Source of the DNA: Clostridium cellulovorans 743B
Lineage (GTDB): Bacteria > Bacillota > Clostridia > Clostridiales > Clostridiaceae
Assembly: GCF_000145275.1 (NCBI RefSeq)
Contig: NC_014393.1
Coordinates: forward strand, 2,294,001 to 2,358,000
Direction of reading: 5' to 3'
Length of the DNA: 64,000 bases
This document shows, piece after piece, positions 9,220 to 17,783 of this stretch (within the stretch, counting starts at the first letter, position 1; each line of letters starts with the position of its first letter). Both the position numbers and the translations under genes were made by a program. The notes under the pieces were generated by a model. The model was not told the DNA's origin. It searched no databases and saw only the letters and a program-made list of their open reading frames with translations.

Positions 9220-9685
9220 ATATACCAGAGGCATGAAATTATTAAAGGGCTATGTATTGGTTGAAATGTTAATTGCTATGTGTATTACAACTTTGATTAT
9301 GATTTCAGTATCTTCAATTTTAATTAAGGTTACATTATCCTATTCAGAAGCCATTAAAAATATTTATGGTACTTTTATTTTTGAAAAAAGCTGTCAGGAA
9401 GTAGAGAACTACTGTATAAGTAAAAAAGACTGGGATTTTTCCATTGAAAACAATGAAATAACTATTAAAAGTTCTGAGACAAAAATAATTTCACTTAATA
9501 ATTCATCAAGTATTTTAACTGTCTATAATTCATATGGAATTTACGGGAAGTTTTATGATAGATATTTGATTAGAAATATTCAGGAGTTTAAAACTATGAA
9601 AAAAGAAAACTTAATTTATATATTCATTAAGGATAAAGAGGGGCGTAAGTGGGAAAGAATAATAAGTGTAAAAAAGGTTACATAG
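9212..9685 (+). CDS. Prepilin-like protein (ComGF-like minor pseudopilin)
   Basis: The frame opens at TTG 9212 with GGTGGTGATG upstream; ATG 9233 is an alternative with poor spacing. The 157-aa protein has KLLKG then YVLVEMLIAMCITTLIMISV, a pilin-type cleavage site with Glu at +5 and a long hydrophobic helix. The C-terminal domain ends in a KEGRKWERIISVKK strand, like other ComGF-type minor pilins. It overlaps its neighbours on both sides. Confidence 0.8.
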   Translation: MHKYTRGMKLLKGYVLVEMLIAMCITTLIMISVSSILIKVTLSYSEAIKNIYGTFIFEKSCQEVENYCISKKDWDFSIENNEITIKSSETKIISLNNSSSILTVYNSYGIYGKFYDRYLIRNIQEFKTMKKENLIYIFIKDKEGRKWERIISVKKVT

Positions 9686-9813
9686 TGCTTTATGTTTTTT
9701 TAGCTTTAAGTGTATGTGTCTTAATGGAAATGCAACTTATGAAATATTACATTCATGTAAAAGAAGTATATATATTAGACAATAAAAAAGTAACTTTTTC
9801 ATATATTAAGTAG
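9649..9813 (+). CDS. 54-aa prepilin-like protein (possible ComGG/GspK-like tip subunit)
   Basis: A GTG at 9649 lies five bases after GAGGGG (9638-9643), inside the 3' end of the preceding pseudopilin gene and in another frame. The peptide begins MGKNNKCKKG, then YIVLYVFLALSVCVLMEM. This looks like a prepilin leader ending in Gly followed by a hydrophobic helix, but lacks Glu at +5, as in GspK/PilX/ComGG-type tip proteins. The remaining 25 residues are polar. It is much shorter than usual ComGG (about 120 aa), so it may be reduced or degraded. No frame continues beyond TAG 9811. Confidence 0.62.
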   Translation: MGKNNKCKKGYIVLYVFLALSVCVLMEMQLMKYYIHVKEVYILDNKKVTFSYIK

Positions 9814-9829
9814 AATAGAACTTTTTTAT

Positions 9830-9858
9830 TTGCAAATAGTAGCAACATTTGATAAAAT
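9830..9858 (+). promoter_or_regulatory. Sigma-A-type promoter for the aminopeptidase/efp genes
   Basis: TTGCAA, a 17-base spacer and TAAAAT lie about 50 bp upstream of the aminopeptidase start. It is close to the vegetative consensus and lies just after the pseudopilin operon ends. Confidence 0.5.
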
Positions 9859-9906
9859 AACATTGATTGTCAAGATAATAGTGGTTTCACTATAAGGAGC
9901 GAAGTT

Positions 9907-10977
9907 ATGATGTATAATGAAAGATTAAATAATTTAAGAAAAAAAACAAAGGAAAAAAATCTTGACGCAGTACTCTTAGTTGGTGACTATAATCGTAATT
10001 ATATTACTGGATTCACTGGAGATGAAAGTTATGCTTTGATTACAGGGGATAAGGCATATTTTATTACAGATAGCAGATATGCAGAACAAGGGAAACAGCA
10101 AGTTAAAGGTTTCGAAATATTGCAGTATTCTACCCCTTTAGCTAAATATCTAAGTAACTTGTTAGAAGAGTTGGCTGTAAAAAACTTAGGTTTCGAGGAT
10201 AATGTATTGAGCTATAATCAATACGAAACTTTTAAAAATGCTTTTAATTGTGAACTTGTTCCATTAAAAGGAATGGTAGAAGAACTTAGGTTAATCAAAG
10301 ATTCTGTAGAAATTCAGAATATAAGAGAGGCTGCAAAAATAGCAGATCTTGGTTTTTCTCACATGCTTAATTATATTAAGCTAGGAATGACAGAAAAACA
10401 AATCGCATTAGAATTAGAGTTTTTTATGAGAAAGCAAGGAGCTAGTTCTACATCATTTAATACTATTGTAGCCTCTGGTGTAAGGTCAGCGTTACCTCAT
10501 GGAGTCGCTAGTGATAAAGTTATTGAAGCTAATGAAATTATTACTATGGATTTTGGATGTATATATAACGGATATTGTTCTGATATGACAAGAACAATTG
10601 CTATAGGAAAGCCAGATGGCAAAATTATAGATATATATAATGTAGTGCTAGAAGCTCAAACTCGTGCTTTAAAGGAAATAAAAGAAGGCGTTACGGGTCA
10701 GTATTTAGATAAAATTGCACGTGATTATATAATTGATAAAGGTTATGGAAAATATTTCGGTCATGGCTTAGGGCATGGTGTTGGTGTTGAGATTCATGAA
10801 GAACCAAGGTTGAATCCGACTTCTACTACAATTATGAAAGCTGGTATGATTATTACCGATGAACCAGGAATATATATTCCAGACTTAGGTGGAGTAAGAA
10901 TAGAAGATTTAATACTTGTAACAGAAGATGGTTGTGAGGTATTATCAAAATCACCTAAGGAATTGATATGTCTATAA
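9907..10977 (+). CDS. M24 family aminopeptidase (Xaa-Pro aminopeptidase type)
   Basis: This 356-aa protein has an N-terminal creatinase-like domain (about 1-125) and a C-terminal pita-bread domain. The five metal ligands are visible: Asp in TMDFG, Asp in CSDMTRT, His in GHGLGHGVG, Glu in TDEPGIY and Glu in GVRIEDLI. It should remove an N-terminal residue before proline using two divalent metals. Start ATG 9907 is seven bases after AAGGAG. It sits directly before efp, as yqhT does in Bacillus. The link to EF-P, which acts on proline-rich translation, is positional only. Confidence 0.93.
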   Translation: MMYNERLNNLRKKTKEKNLDAVLLVGDYNRNYITGFTGDESYALITGDKAYFITDSRYAEQGKQQVKGFEILQYSTPLAKYLSNLLEELAVKNLGFEDNVLSYNQYETFKNAFNCELVPLKGMVEELRLIKDSVEIQNIREAAKIADLGFSHMLNYIKLGMTEKQIALELEFFMRKQGASSTSFNTIVASGVRSALPHGVASDKVIEANEIITMDFGCIYNGYCSDMTRTIAIGKPDGKIIDIYNVVLEAQTRALKEIKEGVTGQYLDKIARDYIIDKGYGKYFGHGLGHGVGVEIHEEPRLNPTSTTIMKAGMIITDEPGIYIPDLGGVRIEDLILVTEDGCEVLSKSPKELICL

Positions 10978-11047
10978 CTAATGGTATTAACATACTATTT
11001 TAGGTTATAATATAAATGAAACAGAAGTTTTGGAGGGATATAATAAC

Positions 11048-11605
11048 ATGATTTCAGCAGGAGATATAAGAAAAGGAACTACTTTTGAACAGGATGGACA
11101 AGTTTTCACTGTTATAGAATTCTTACATGTTAAACCAGGTAAAGGTGCAGCATTCGTAAGAACTAAGCTTAGAAACGTAATTACTGGTGGAGTTACAGAA
11201 ACAACTTTCAACCCAACAGCTAAATTACAAGAAGCTGTAATTGAAAGAAAGGAAATGCAATACTTGTATTCTGATGGAGAATTATACTACTTCATGGATC
11301 AAGAAACTTTCGAACAGATACCTTTAAATTTCGATCAAGTTGAAAATGCAATCAAATTCTTAAAAGAAAACATGTTTGCAGTAATCAAATTCTACAAAGG
11401 AGATGCTTTCTCTGTTGAAGCACCTAACTTCGTAGAATTACAAATAGTATCTACAGAACCAGGGGTAAAAGGAAACACAGCATCAAATGTTACTAAACCA
11501 GCAACATTAGAAACAGGTGCAGAAATTCAAATTCCTCTTTTTGTTAACGAAGGTGATGTAATCAGAGTTGATACAAGAACAGGCGACTACATGGAAAGAA
11601 TATAA
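11048..11605 (+). CDS. efp: Elongation factor P
   Basis: This 185-aa protein has the EF-P domain order: KOW-like N-terminus (MISAGDIRKGTTF), OB domain and C-terminal domain ending GDYMERI. The conserved PGKGAAFVRTK loop carries the tip lysine (about residue 32) that is modified in many bacteria. EF-P enters the ribosomal E site and relieves stalling at polyproline. The start is ATG 11048 after GGAGGG; the upstream TTG at 11030 overlaps that ribosome site. It is followed by the CxxC protein gene after 37 bp. Confidence 0.97.
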   Translation: MISAGDIRKGTTFEQDGQVFTVIEFLHVKPGKGAAFVRTKLRNVITGGVTETTFNPTAKLQEAVIERKEMQYLYSDGELYYFMDQETFEQIPLNFDQVENAIKFLKENMFAVIKFYKGDAFSVEAPNFVELQIVSTEPGVKGNTASNVTKPATLETGAEIQIPLFVNEGDVIRVDTRTGDYMERI

Positions 11606-11642
11606 CCTGATAGCTTTATTCTTTCGGAAGGAATGAGTTTTA

Positions 11643-12020
11643 ATGCAATATCTTATTGAAAAAATAAATAAGATAGAAAGTCATATAAAAGAATCCTCAG
11701 CTAGCAGCGAAGAAATTACCTTAGAACTTATAGGCATTATAAAGGATATGGCAAGTGAAATAGATACACTTAAAAAGTCTAATGAAGAATTAGAGAACTA
11801 TATAAATAGTATTGATGAAGACCTTGGTACAATGGAAGCATTATTCCTCGAAGAAGTTGAAGACACTGATTATGAAGAAATCTGTGATGACGACTTTATG
11901 GAAATAAACTGTGATTCTTGCAAGGAAACTATTTATGTAGATAAAGAAATCTATAATAACCGAAAAGAATTTAAATGTCCTAATTGTGGTAATGTAATTG
12001 AATTTGCTCATGAAATTTAA
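11643..12020 (+). CDS. CD1247-type protein with C-terminal zinc ribbon
   Basis: The 125-aa protein has a helical, acidic N-terminal half (about residues 1-75, coiled-coil-like LKKSNEELENYI) and a C-terminal CDSC...CPNC double knuckle (about residues 96-119) spaced like a zinc ribbon. The family, named after C. difficile CD1247, commonly sits between efp and spoIIIAA in clostridia, as here. Function is unknown. A DNA-binding or protein-binding role is possible from the ribbon. A strong terminator follows. Confidence 0.8.
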   Translation: MQYLIEKINKIESHIKESSASSEEITLELIGIIKDMASEIDTLKKSNEELENYINSIDEDLGTMEALFLEEVEDTDYEEICDDDFMEINCDSCKETIYVDKEIYNNRKEFKCPNCGNVIEFAHEI

Positions 12021-12026
12021 ATAAAA

Positions 12027-12060
12027 AAACTTCTCGATATTTTATCGAGAAGTTTTTTTA
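12027..12060 (+). terminator. Terminator before spoIIIAA
   Basis: A 13-bp perfect stem (AAACTTCTCGATA / TATCGAGAAGTTT) with a three-base loop merges into a run of T. It separates the efp unit from the spoIIIA operon. Confidence 0.93.
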
Positions 12061-12119
12061 TTTTGGAATAAATCATTAAGATGATAAATAAATTTAACTA
12101 TGAAAAGAGGTGAGAAAAT

Positions 12120-13043
12120 TTGGATTATAAAGAGATTGACAAGGTTCTTCATGATCACATAAAAGTGTTCATAGAAAAGCATAAAAAAGATATTATTCAT
12201 GAGATACGAATTGCGGTTAATAAACCAGTAATTGCTTATACAACTACTGGAGAAAAGATAGGAAAAGAAATAGTTACAAAAGATGAACTAGAAATCATTG
12301 TGAGAAAAATTAGTAAATTTTCAATATATGCCTTTGAAGATGAAATAAGGCAAGGTTTTTTAACATTGAAAGAAGGACATAGAGTTGGTATTTGTGGTGA
12401 ATGTGTTATTGAAAATGGTGAGATAAAAATAATTAAGAATATAGCATCTTTAAATATAAGAATGGCAAGAGAAATCTATGGTTGTTCTAATTCAGTTATA
12501 GAGTACATATTAAGGGATCAAGGTATATATAACACTATAATAATCTCACCTCCAAAGTGTGGAAAAACCACGATGTTAAGAGATATAACTAGACAGTTAT
12601 CTGATGGAATAGCGGATAATAATGTTAGTGGCAGAAGAGTCTGTGTCATTGATGAGAGAAGTGAAATTGCTGCATGTAAGCTAGGAGTTCCTGAGATGGA
12701 TGTAGGGTTAAGGACAGACGTTTTAGATGGATGCCCAAAAGCTATAGGAATTATGATGGCAATAAGAACTTTAGCACCAGATATTATAGTTTGTGATGAA
12801 ATTGGTACAGAGAAAGATTTAAATAGTATAATTAGTGCTTGTACTTGTGGTGTAAATATAATTTCAACTATTCATGGACAAAGTATAGAAGATTTATATT
12901 CAAAAGGTATTTCTAGAGATATAGAAAGAAATAAAGTATTTCAAAGGGCTATAATCTTATCAAATGACAAAGGTCCTGGACATATAAAAGCTATCTATGA
13001 TTTGAACGATAACGTAAATTTATGGGGGGCTTATGATGATTAA
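12120..13043 (+). CDS. spoIIIAA: Stage III sporulation protein AA, secretion-type ATPase
   Basis: The 307-aa protein starts at TTG 12120 behind AGAGGTGAG. It carries Walker A PPKCGKTTML (about residues 143-152) and Walker B DIIVCDEIGTE, and belongs to the PilT/VirB11-like ATPases. In B. subtilis it powers the SpoIIIA-SpoIIQ channel between mother cell and forespore. It is first of eight spoIIIA genes in standard order. The operon is sigma-E dependent in Bacillus; I did not find a convincing sigma-E site in the 60 bp upstream. Confidence 0.97.
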   Translation: MDYKEIDKVLHDHIKVFIEKHKKDIIHEIRIAVNKPVIAYTTTGEKIGKEIVTKDELEIIVRKISKFSIYAFEDEIRQGFLTLKEGHRVGICGECVIENGEIKIIKNIASLNIRMAREIYGCSNSVIEYILRDQGIYNTIIISPPKCGKTTMLRDITRQLSDGIADNNVSGRRVCVIDERSEIAACKLGVPEMDVGLRTDVLDGCPKAIGIMMAIRTLAPDIIVCDEIGTEKDLNSIISACTCGVNIISTIHGQSIEDLYSKGISRDIERNKVFQRAIILSNDKGPGHIKAIYDLNDNVNLWGAYDD

Positions 13044-13554
13044 AATTATAGGTTGTTTATTTATAATAGTGAGTACTTCTTGTGCAGGTTATATGTTAGG
13101 AGATAAGTTAAGAAAAAGGGTAGCTGATTTAAAAGAATTACAAAGGATATTAATCTCAATAAAAAATGAATTGAAATATTCAATTGAACCTATAGAATTA
13201 ACCTTCAAAAAAATAGCAAGAGATTTTAAAAATCCATATGATGAGATTCTTAGGATTGCCGCAGCTAAGATTTATAATAATGAGATAACTTCTATTGACG
13301 AAGCAATTTCTGAAGCTTTAGCTGAAAAAGAGATGGATCTAGCATTAAAGGATGAGGATAAGTTGATTTTTACTGAGTTTGCTAGAAGTCTTGGAAAATG
13401 GAATATAGGGGCACAAGAAGATTTTTTCAATTTGAGCTTTGTAAAAATAGAAGAGCAACTAAATTCGGCAGAAGATTTTTGTGCAAAAAATCTTAAAATG
13501 TACAATGTTATGGGGCCATGTATAGGACTTATGCTTGTAATAGTTTTAATCTAG
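13036..13554 (+). CDS. spoIIIAB: Stage III sporulation protein AB
   Basis: This 172-aa protein begins with a membrane helix (MIKIIGCLFIIVSTSCAGYMLG), has a helical GspF-like cytoplasmic region and ends with a second hydrophobic segment (GPCIGLMLVIVLI). It resembles the platform protein of type II secretion and is part of the SpoIIIA channel. ATG 13036 is preferred over ATG 13033 because GGGGGG ends six bases before it. It overlaps spoIIIAA by eight bases. Confidence 0.95.
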   Translation: MIKIIGCLFIIVSTSCAGYMLGDKLRKRVADLKELQRILISIKNELKYSIEPIELTFKKIARDFKNPYDEILRIAAAKIYNNEITSIDEAISEALAEKEMDLALKDEDKLIFTEFARSLGKWNIGAQEDFFNLSFVKIEEQLNSAEDFCAKNLKMYNVMGPCIGLMLVIVLI

Positions 13555-13615
13555 ACCAGCTATAAAAATAGTGGCTTTATATAAAATACTACATTTTATC
13601 AGGAGGTGACGGATA

Positions 13616-13813
13616 TTGTTAGATGTATCACTTATATTTAAAATAGCTGGGGTAGCAATATTATTGGTAGTAATAGATAGGGTTCTTGAAGTAAGCGGAA
13701 AACAACAATTTGCTACGCTTGCAAATCTAGTAGGGCTAATAATCATAATGATGATGGTAGTAAATTTAGTCAGTGAATTGTTTAACTCTGTTAAAGCTAT
13801 GTTTCAACTATAG
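13616..13813 (+). CDS. spoIIIAC: Stage III sporulation protein AC
   Basis: This 65-aa protein has two membrane helices, as in SpoIIIAC of other spore formers, with the conserved DRVLEVSGKQQFA turn between them. The start is TTG 13616 behind a perfect AGGAGGTGA. It is a small integral component of the SpoIIIA complex and co-transcribed with its neighbours. Confidence 0.95.
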   Translation: MLDVSLIFKIAGVAILLVVIDRVLEVSGKQQFATLANLVGLIIIMMMVVNLVSELFNSVKAMFQL

Positions 13814-13822
13814 GAGGAGCTT

Positions 13823-14215
13823 ATGGAGATAACAAAGATAGTTGCTATTGCACTTATTTCAACCTTTATAATCATCTTTTTAAAAGCTGTAAAAAGAGAG
13901 GACCTGGCTACTACAATAAGCATAATAGTAGGTGTTTCAATATTTTTTGTAGTCATTGCGAAGCTTTCTTCATTAATAAATTTTCTACATACCATCGCAT
14001 TAAAGGCAAATATAGATTATACATATTTAACTACTGTGTTAAAAATCATGGGTATCGCATACCTTACCAGTTTCTGTAGTGATATTTGTAAAGAAGCTGG
14101 TGCAGGGAATATAGCTTCTAAGGTAGAATTGTCGGGAAAAGTTTTCATACTTATTTTGACGATACCAATTTTTATGGGGGTCCTTGACTCAATTCTAGAG
14201 ATTTTAAGGAGCTAA
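13823..14215 (+). CDS. spoIIIAD: Stage III sporulation protein AD
   Basis: The 130-aa protein has about four hydrophobic helices and the SpoIIIAC/AD family pattern (FIIIFLKAVKREDLATTISI near the N-terminus, a SDICKEAGAGNIASKVE loop near residue 90). It starts at ATG 13823 after AGGAGGAG, nine bases behind spoIIIAC. It is a membrane part of the mother cell-forespore channel. Confidence 0.95.
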   Translation: MEITKIVAIALISTFIIIFLKAVKREDLATTISIIVGVSIFFVVIAKLSSLINFLHTIALKANIDYTYLTTVLKIMGIAYLTSFCSDICKEAGAGNIASKVELSGKVFILILTIPIFMGVLDSILEILRS

Positions 14216-14219
14216 TAGG

Positions 14220-15455
14220 ATGAAGAGAATAATAAGCTTTTTGATTGTTTTAATATTAGTATCTATTACGAGTTGTTTTAGTGTACGAGCTGATAATAAA
14301 TTACAAAATAGAAATATTGAGATAGTTAAAGCAGATAATCAGAGTAATGCAAATAGTAAAAGTATAGATGCAGATAATAAGGAAGCCAATGACATAATAA
14401 ATGATGAAACTAATAAATTTTATAAATATATAACTGAGGAAAAGCATAAATATGAATTGATTTCAGATATGGATATAAAACAATATGTTGAAGAAATAAT
14501 GAAAAATGGACAAGGAAACTTAGATACAAAAGAAATAATAAGAGTTATTTTTATATATATGGCAAGAGAATCAACCTTTGTAATAAAGATGATGCTAACG
14601 TTATTTGTAATATCAATACTAGGATCATTAATCAGTAATATGCAAAGTACCTTTGAAAAAGAAATTGTGAATACGGCTGTGGATTTTGCTTTTAAAGGTA
14701 TAGCTTTTGTTGTGTTATTAAATTGCATGCAAGTTAGTATAAGTATTACAAAAGAGGCTATTGGAGCAATGACTGGTTTTATGTACTCTATAGTGCCGCT
14801 GATGTTAATGCTTGTAGCATCAGTTGGTGGGATAACTCAAGCTTCAGTGATGAACCCAATAATGATAGGAATAATTAATCTAAGTTCTATAGTTGTTAAA
14901 GAATTTTTTGTACCAATTATATTAATGGTTTTTCTTCTAAAATTTATAGAAAGGCTCACAAAAGGGCATTCATTAAGTAGACTAGCAAAGTTATTAGATA
15001 AAACTGTTGATATTACTCAAAAGTACATATTAACTTTAGGGATATTTCTTATTACCATAAAGGGCATAGTTGGCGGAGCATTTGATGATTTTACAATACA
15101 GTCAGCAAAGTTAGCAGTGGATACCTTTGTTCCCATAGTAGGAAAATCTTTATCTGATGCAGTTACAACAGTAGCTAGTTATTCATTGCAATTGAAAGCA
15201 GCAATAGGATCTGTAGGGTTATTTATTGTAATAGCAATAGTTCTCATGCCATTAATAAAGGTTCTTTTAATAGCTCTTGGACTAAAAATTACTGCTGCAT
15301 TAGTAGAACCATTTTCAATAAATGATTATGAACTTTGCAACATAATTGAAGACACTGGTAACTCTATAACAAAGCTTGTTGCTTGTCTTGTAATAGTAAC
15401 TTTTATGTTTTTTATATTGATTACAATTCTTTTAGCGAGTGGAAGGATAATATAA
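14220..15455 (+). CDS. spoIIIAE: Stage III sporulation protein AE
   Basis: The 411-aa protein has an N-terminal signal (residues 1-25, ending SVRA), a polar Asn/Asp-rich stretch to about 105, and then multiple membrane helices. It belongs to the SpoIIIAE family, an export-gate-like membrane protein of the SpoIIIA channel. Start ATG 14220 lies four bases after the spoIIIAD stop. Confidence 0.96.
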   Translation: MKRIISFLIVLILVSITSCFSVRADNKLQNRNIEIVKADNQSNANSKSIDADNKEANDIINDETNKFYKYITEEKHKYELISDMDIKQYVEEIMKNGQGNLDTKEIIRVIFIYMARESTFVIKMMLTLFVISILGSLISNMQSTFEKEIVNTAVDFAFKGIAFVVLLNCMQVSISITKEAIGAMTGFMYSIVPLMLMLVASVGGITQASVMNPIMIGIINLSSIVVKEFFVPIILMVFLLKFIERLTKGHSLSRLAKLLDKTVDITQKYILTLGIFLITIKGIVGGAFDDFTIQSAKLAVDTFVPIVGKSLSDAVTTVASYSLQLKAAIGSVGLFIVIAIVLMPLIKVLLIALGLKITAALVEPFSINDYELCNIIEDTGNSITKLVACLVIVTFMFFILITILLASGRII

Positions 15456-15471
15456 CATTAGAGGTGAGAAA

Positions 15472-16056
15472 ATGGATTGGTTAAAAACATGGGTAACTAC
15501 GATTATTACCTTATCAATTTTTACTGCTGTAGCAAATTCTATGCTTCCAAACGGTACCATCAAAAAATATGCAAAATATGCAATTAGTATTTTAATTATT
15601 CCTACCTTATTAGCACCTATTTTATTACTTATAGATGGAAATAATGTAGCTGCAAAGATTGAAAATTACTCATCAAAATTAAATCTAAATACTCAGGATA
15701 TAGATCTGACTAAATTTAATAGTGCCGAAGAAAGTACCATATTAAAAGTATTTTTAAAAAATTTAAATAATCAATGTGAAGAGTTGCTAGAAAATAGGTA
15801 TCCAACTAAAGAAATCAAGGTAGAAACCTTTGGAAATATAACTAAAGAAAAAAAGATATCAATAGAAAGTATAATAATTTATATAGAGGATAAGAACTTA
15901 GTTAAAGAGATAAAAGAGGTATCGGTTGATATAGATAAAGAGAGTTCAAAGAAAGAGAGTGATATTCAGGAGAAGGAGAATATAATAACCTTAATTTCAC
16001 AGGAATTAAAGGTGTCTCCTTTAAAGATAACAATTAGATCAATGAAGGAGGGATAA
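15472..16056 (+). CDS. spoIIIAF: Stage III sporulation protein AF
   Basis: This 194-aa protein has two N-terminal membrane helices (about 7-24 and 33-55) and a polar C-terminal domain with a Ser/Glu/Lys-rich stretch, matching SpoIIIAF. The C-terminal domain is related to ring-building folds that face the intermembrane space in Bacillus. Start ATG 15472 follows GAGGTGAG. Confidence 0.93.
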   Translation: MDWLKTWVTTIITLSIFTAVANSMLPNGTIKKYAKYAISILIIPTLLAPILLLIDGNNVAAKIENYSSKLNLNTQDIDLTKFNSAEESTILKVFLKNLNNQCEELLENRYPTKEIKVETFGNITKEKKISIESIIIYIEDKNLVKEIKEVSVDIDKESSKKESDIQEKENIITLISQELKVSPLKITIRSMKEG

Positions 16057-16057
16057 G

Positions 16058-16627
16058 ATGGACATTGGGGTTATAAAGAAATTAACTGATTTTATAGAGA
16101 AAAAAATAGGATATAAGAATTTTGTAGTAGCAGGACTTGTTATAGGGATATTAATGGTTTTTGGAAGTACATTACTGCCATCTAAAACTACAAATTTAAG
16201 TAAAAGTGAAGTAGAAGTTAGTGGATATTCCGAAAGTGAATATCAATACAAAACTCAATTAGAACAACAATTGAAGTCAACACTTAGTAAGATTAAAGGT
16301 ATAGGTGATGTGGATGTTATGATATATGTAAGTAAAAGTGAAGAAAAAGTTCCAGTTTTTAATGAAAACAATCAAGATAGCAATACGAAGGAAAACGCTA
16401 GTAGCGGTGGAGAAAGGACTATAAACCAAAAAAATGATAATAAAACAGTAGTAACTACTAATAATGAACCATTTATTTCTTCTACTAAAATGCCAGAAAT
16501 AACTGGTGTGGTAGTGGTGGCTCAAGGTGCTGATAATGAAGCAACTAGGCTTAGAATAACAAAAACAGTAGTTAATCTTTTTGGGTTAACCTATGATAAA
16601 GTAAATGTACATTCTATGAAAAATTAA
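16058..16627 (+). CDS. spoIIIAG: Stage III sporulation protein AG
   Basis: This 189-aa protein has one membrane helix (about 20-40) and an extracytoplasmic domain with a ring-building-motif half (IKGIGDVDVMIYVS) and a second half (EITGVVVVAQGADNEATRL), split by an Asn/Thr/Lys-rich insertion. SpoIIIAG forms a large ring between the mother cell and forespore membranes in B. subtilis. It starts one base after the spoIIIAF stop, behind GGAGGG. Confidence 0.95.
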   Translation: MDIGVIKKLTDFIEKKIGYKNFVVAGLVIGILMVFGSTLLPSKTTNLSKSEVEVSGYSESEYQYKTQLEQQLKSTLSKIKGIGDVDVMIYVSKSEEKVPVFNENNQDSNTKENASSGGERTINQKNDNKTVVTTNNEPFISSTKMPEITGVVVVAQGADNEATRLRITKTVVNLFGLTYDKVNVHSMKN

Positions 16628-16687
16628 CATAATTTGGTGATAAGTAACATATAAAAATAGTAGAATAAATTTTTTAGGGGGTAGAAC

Positions 16688-17179
16688 ATGGATAAGAAAC
16701 AAGCGGTCATAATTGTATCATTATTAGTTCTGATAGTATGTACAGGTGTATTGGCATCGCAAGCTCAAAGCAGATTTTATGTACATACAAATGAATTTAC
16801 ACCGACTCTTATAAATGATTCCAATAGTAGTGAGGATAGTTATTTCACAACAGCTAAGCTTACTAGAAGTGAAGAAAATGAAAGATATTGCCAAGCTTTA
16901 AAAGAAATAATTAATGACAAATCTCAGTCAGAGTCAGCTATGAAGACTGCTTCTGATCAATATGCTCAGCACACAATTGTAATTAATAATGAATTAAAAA
17001 TTGAAGAACAATTGAAAGCAGATGGCTTTTCAGATTCTATATGCTATATTCAAGATGATACGGCTAAGGTTATAATCCAAAGCAAGGAAAAGCTTGATGA
17101 TGAAGCAACGAAAAAAGTTCAACAGGTAGTTTTAAATATTGCTAAAATAAGAGATATAGTAATTACCAATAGAGAATAG
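16688..17179 (+). CDS. spoIIIAH: Stage III sporulation protein AH
   Basis: The 163-aa protein has a single N-terminal membrane anchor (about residues 5-24) and an extracytoplasmic domain ending in a YscJ-like ring-building fold (DGFSDSICYIQDDTAKVII). It is the mother-cell partner of forespore SpoIIQ. The ribosome site is AGGGGG. It is the last gene of the operon and is followed by a terminator. Confidence 0.94.
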   Translation: MDKKQAVIIVSLLVLIVCTGVLASQAQSRFYVHTNEFTPTLINDSNSSEDSYFTTAKLTRSEENERYCQALKEIINDKSQSESAMKTASDQYAQHTIVINNELKIEEQLKADGFSDSICYIQDDTAKVIIQSKEKLDDEATKKVQQVVLNIAKIRDIVITNRE

Positions 17180-17182
17180 AAT

Positions 17183-17212
17183 AAAAAGCTACAGAAGTAG
17201 CTTTTTATTTTA
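17183..17212 (+). terminator. Terminator of the spoIIIA operon
   Basis: A 10-bp perfect stem (AAAAAGCTAC / GTAGCTTTTT) with an AGAA loop and a T-rich tail lies just after spoIIIAH. Confidence 0.88.
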
Positions 17213-17325
17213 TAGGGAAATAGGGTATAATATCAATATATAAGGTTTTTATTTGTAAAATTATTATTGTGATGATATAATTAACAATAAGAAATTCTAG
17301 CTTTACACGTAAGGGGGTAAAGAAA

Positions 17326-17721
17326 ATGCAAGATATAAATGATTTAAATGTAGATATAGGTGTTGTTAAAATATCTGATGAAGTTGTTGGAGTTATCGCA
17401 GGTATAGCTGCAAGTGAAGTTAAAGGAATAGCAAATACAGCATCTGGCTTTGTAAACGACTTAACACAAAAGATTAGTGGTAAGAAGAACAATGCTAGAG
17501 GCGTTAAAGTAACTTTAGATGAAGATAGTGCTATAATCGAGCTAAATGTTGTAGTTGAGTATGGCGTAAAGATACCTGAGGTTGCTGCTGAACTTCAGGA
17601 AAATGTAAAGAAAACAGTAGAGGCTCTAACAGGACTAAATGTAGAAAACGTTAATATAATCGTTCAAAATATCTATATACCAAAGGCAGAAAATGCCATT
17701 AGTTCAGAAAGCGAAGCATAA
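17326..17721 (+). CDS. Asp23/Gls24 family envelope stress protein (YqhY-like)
   Basis: The 131-aa protein has the Asp23 pattern (VVKISDEVVGVIAGIAASEVKGI, residues about 10-32, then a VEYGVKIPEVAAELQENVKKTVE block). B. subtilis yqhY sits at the same place, between the spoIIIA/acc region and nusB. The family is linked to envelope stress and, for YqhY, to fatty-acid control through acetyl-CoA carboxylase, but accBC is absent here. It starts behind AAGGGGGT and is closed by its own terminator. Confidence 0.92.
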   Translation: MQDINDLNVDIGVVKISDEVVGVIAGIAASEVKGIANTASGFVNDLTQKISGKKNNARGVKVTLDEDSAIIELNVVVEYGVKIPEVAAELQENVKKTVEALTGLNVENVNIIVQNIYIPKAENAISSESEA

Positions 17722-17724
17722 AAG

Positions 17725-17752
17725 ACACCCTCTGTTTCACAGAGGGTGTTTT
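17725..17752 (+). terminator. Terminator after the Asp23-family gene
   Basis: An 11-bp perfect GC-containing stem (ACACCCTCTGT / ACAGAGGGTGT) with a three-base loop is followed by a short T run. Confidence 0.9.
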
Positions 17753-17783
17753 AAAGTAAAATCATATATTACTGGAGGATTCT

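Noticed and set aside
12061..12119. Sigma-E promoter before spoIIIAA
   Set aside because: Expected from Bacillus, but no sequence close to the sigma-E -35/-10 pair was found by eye.
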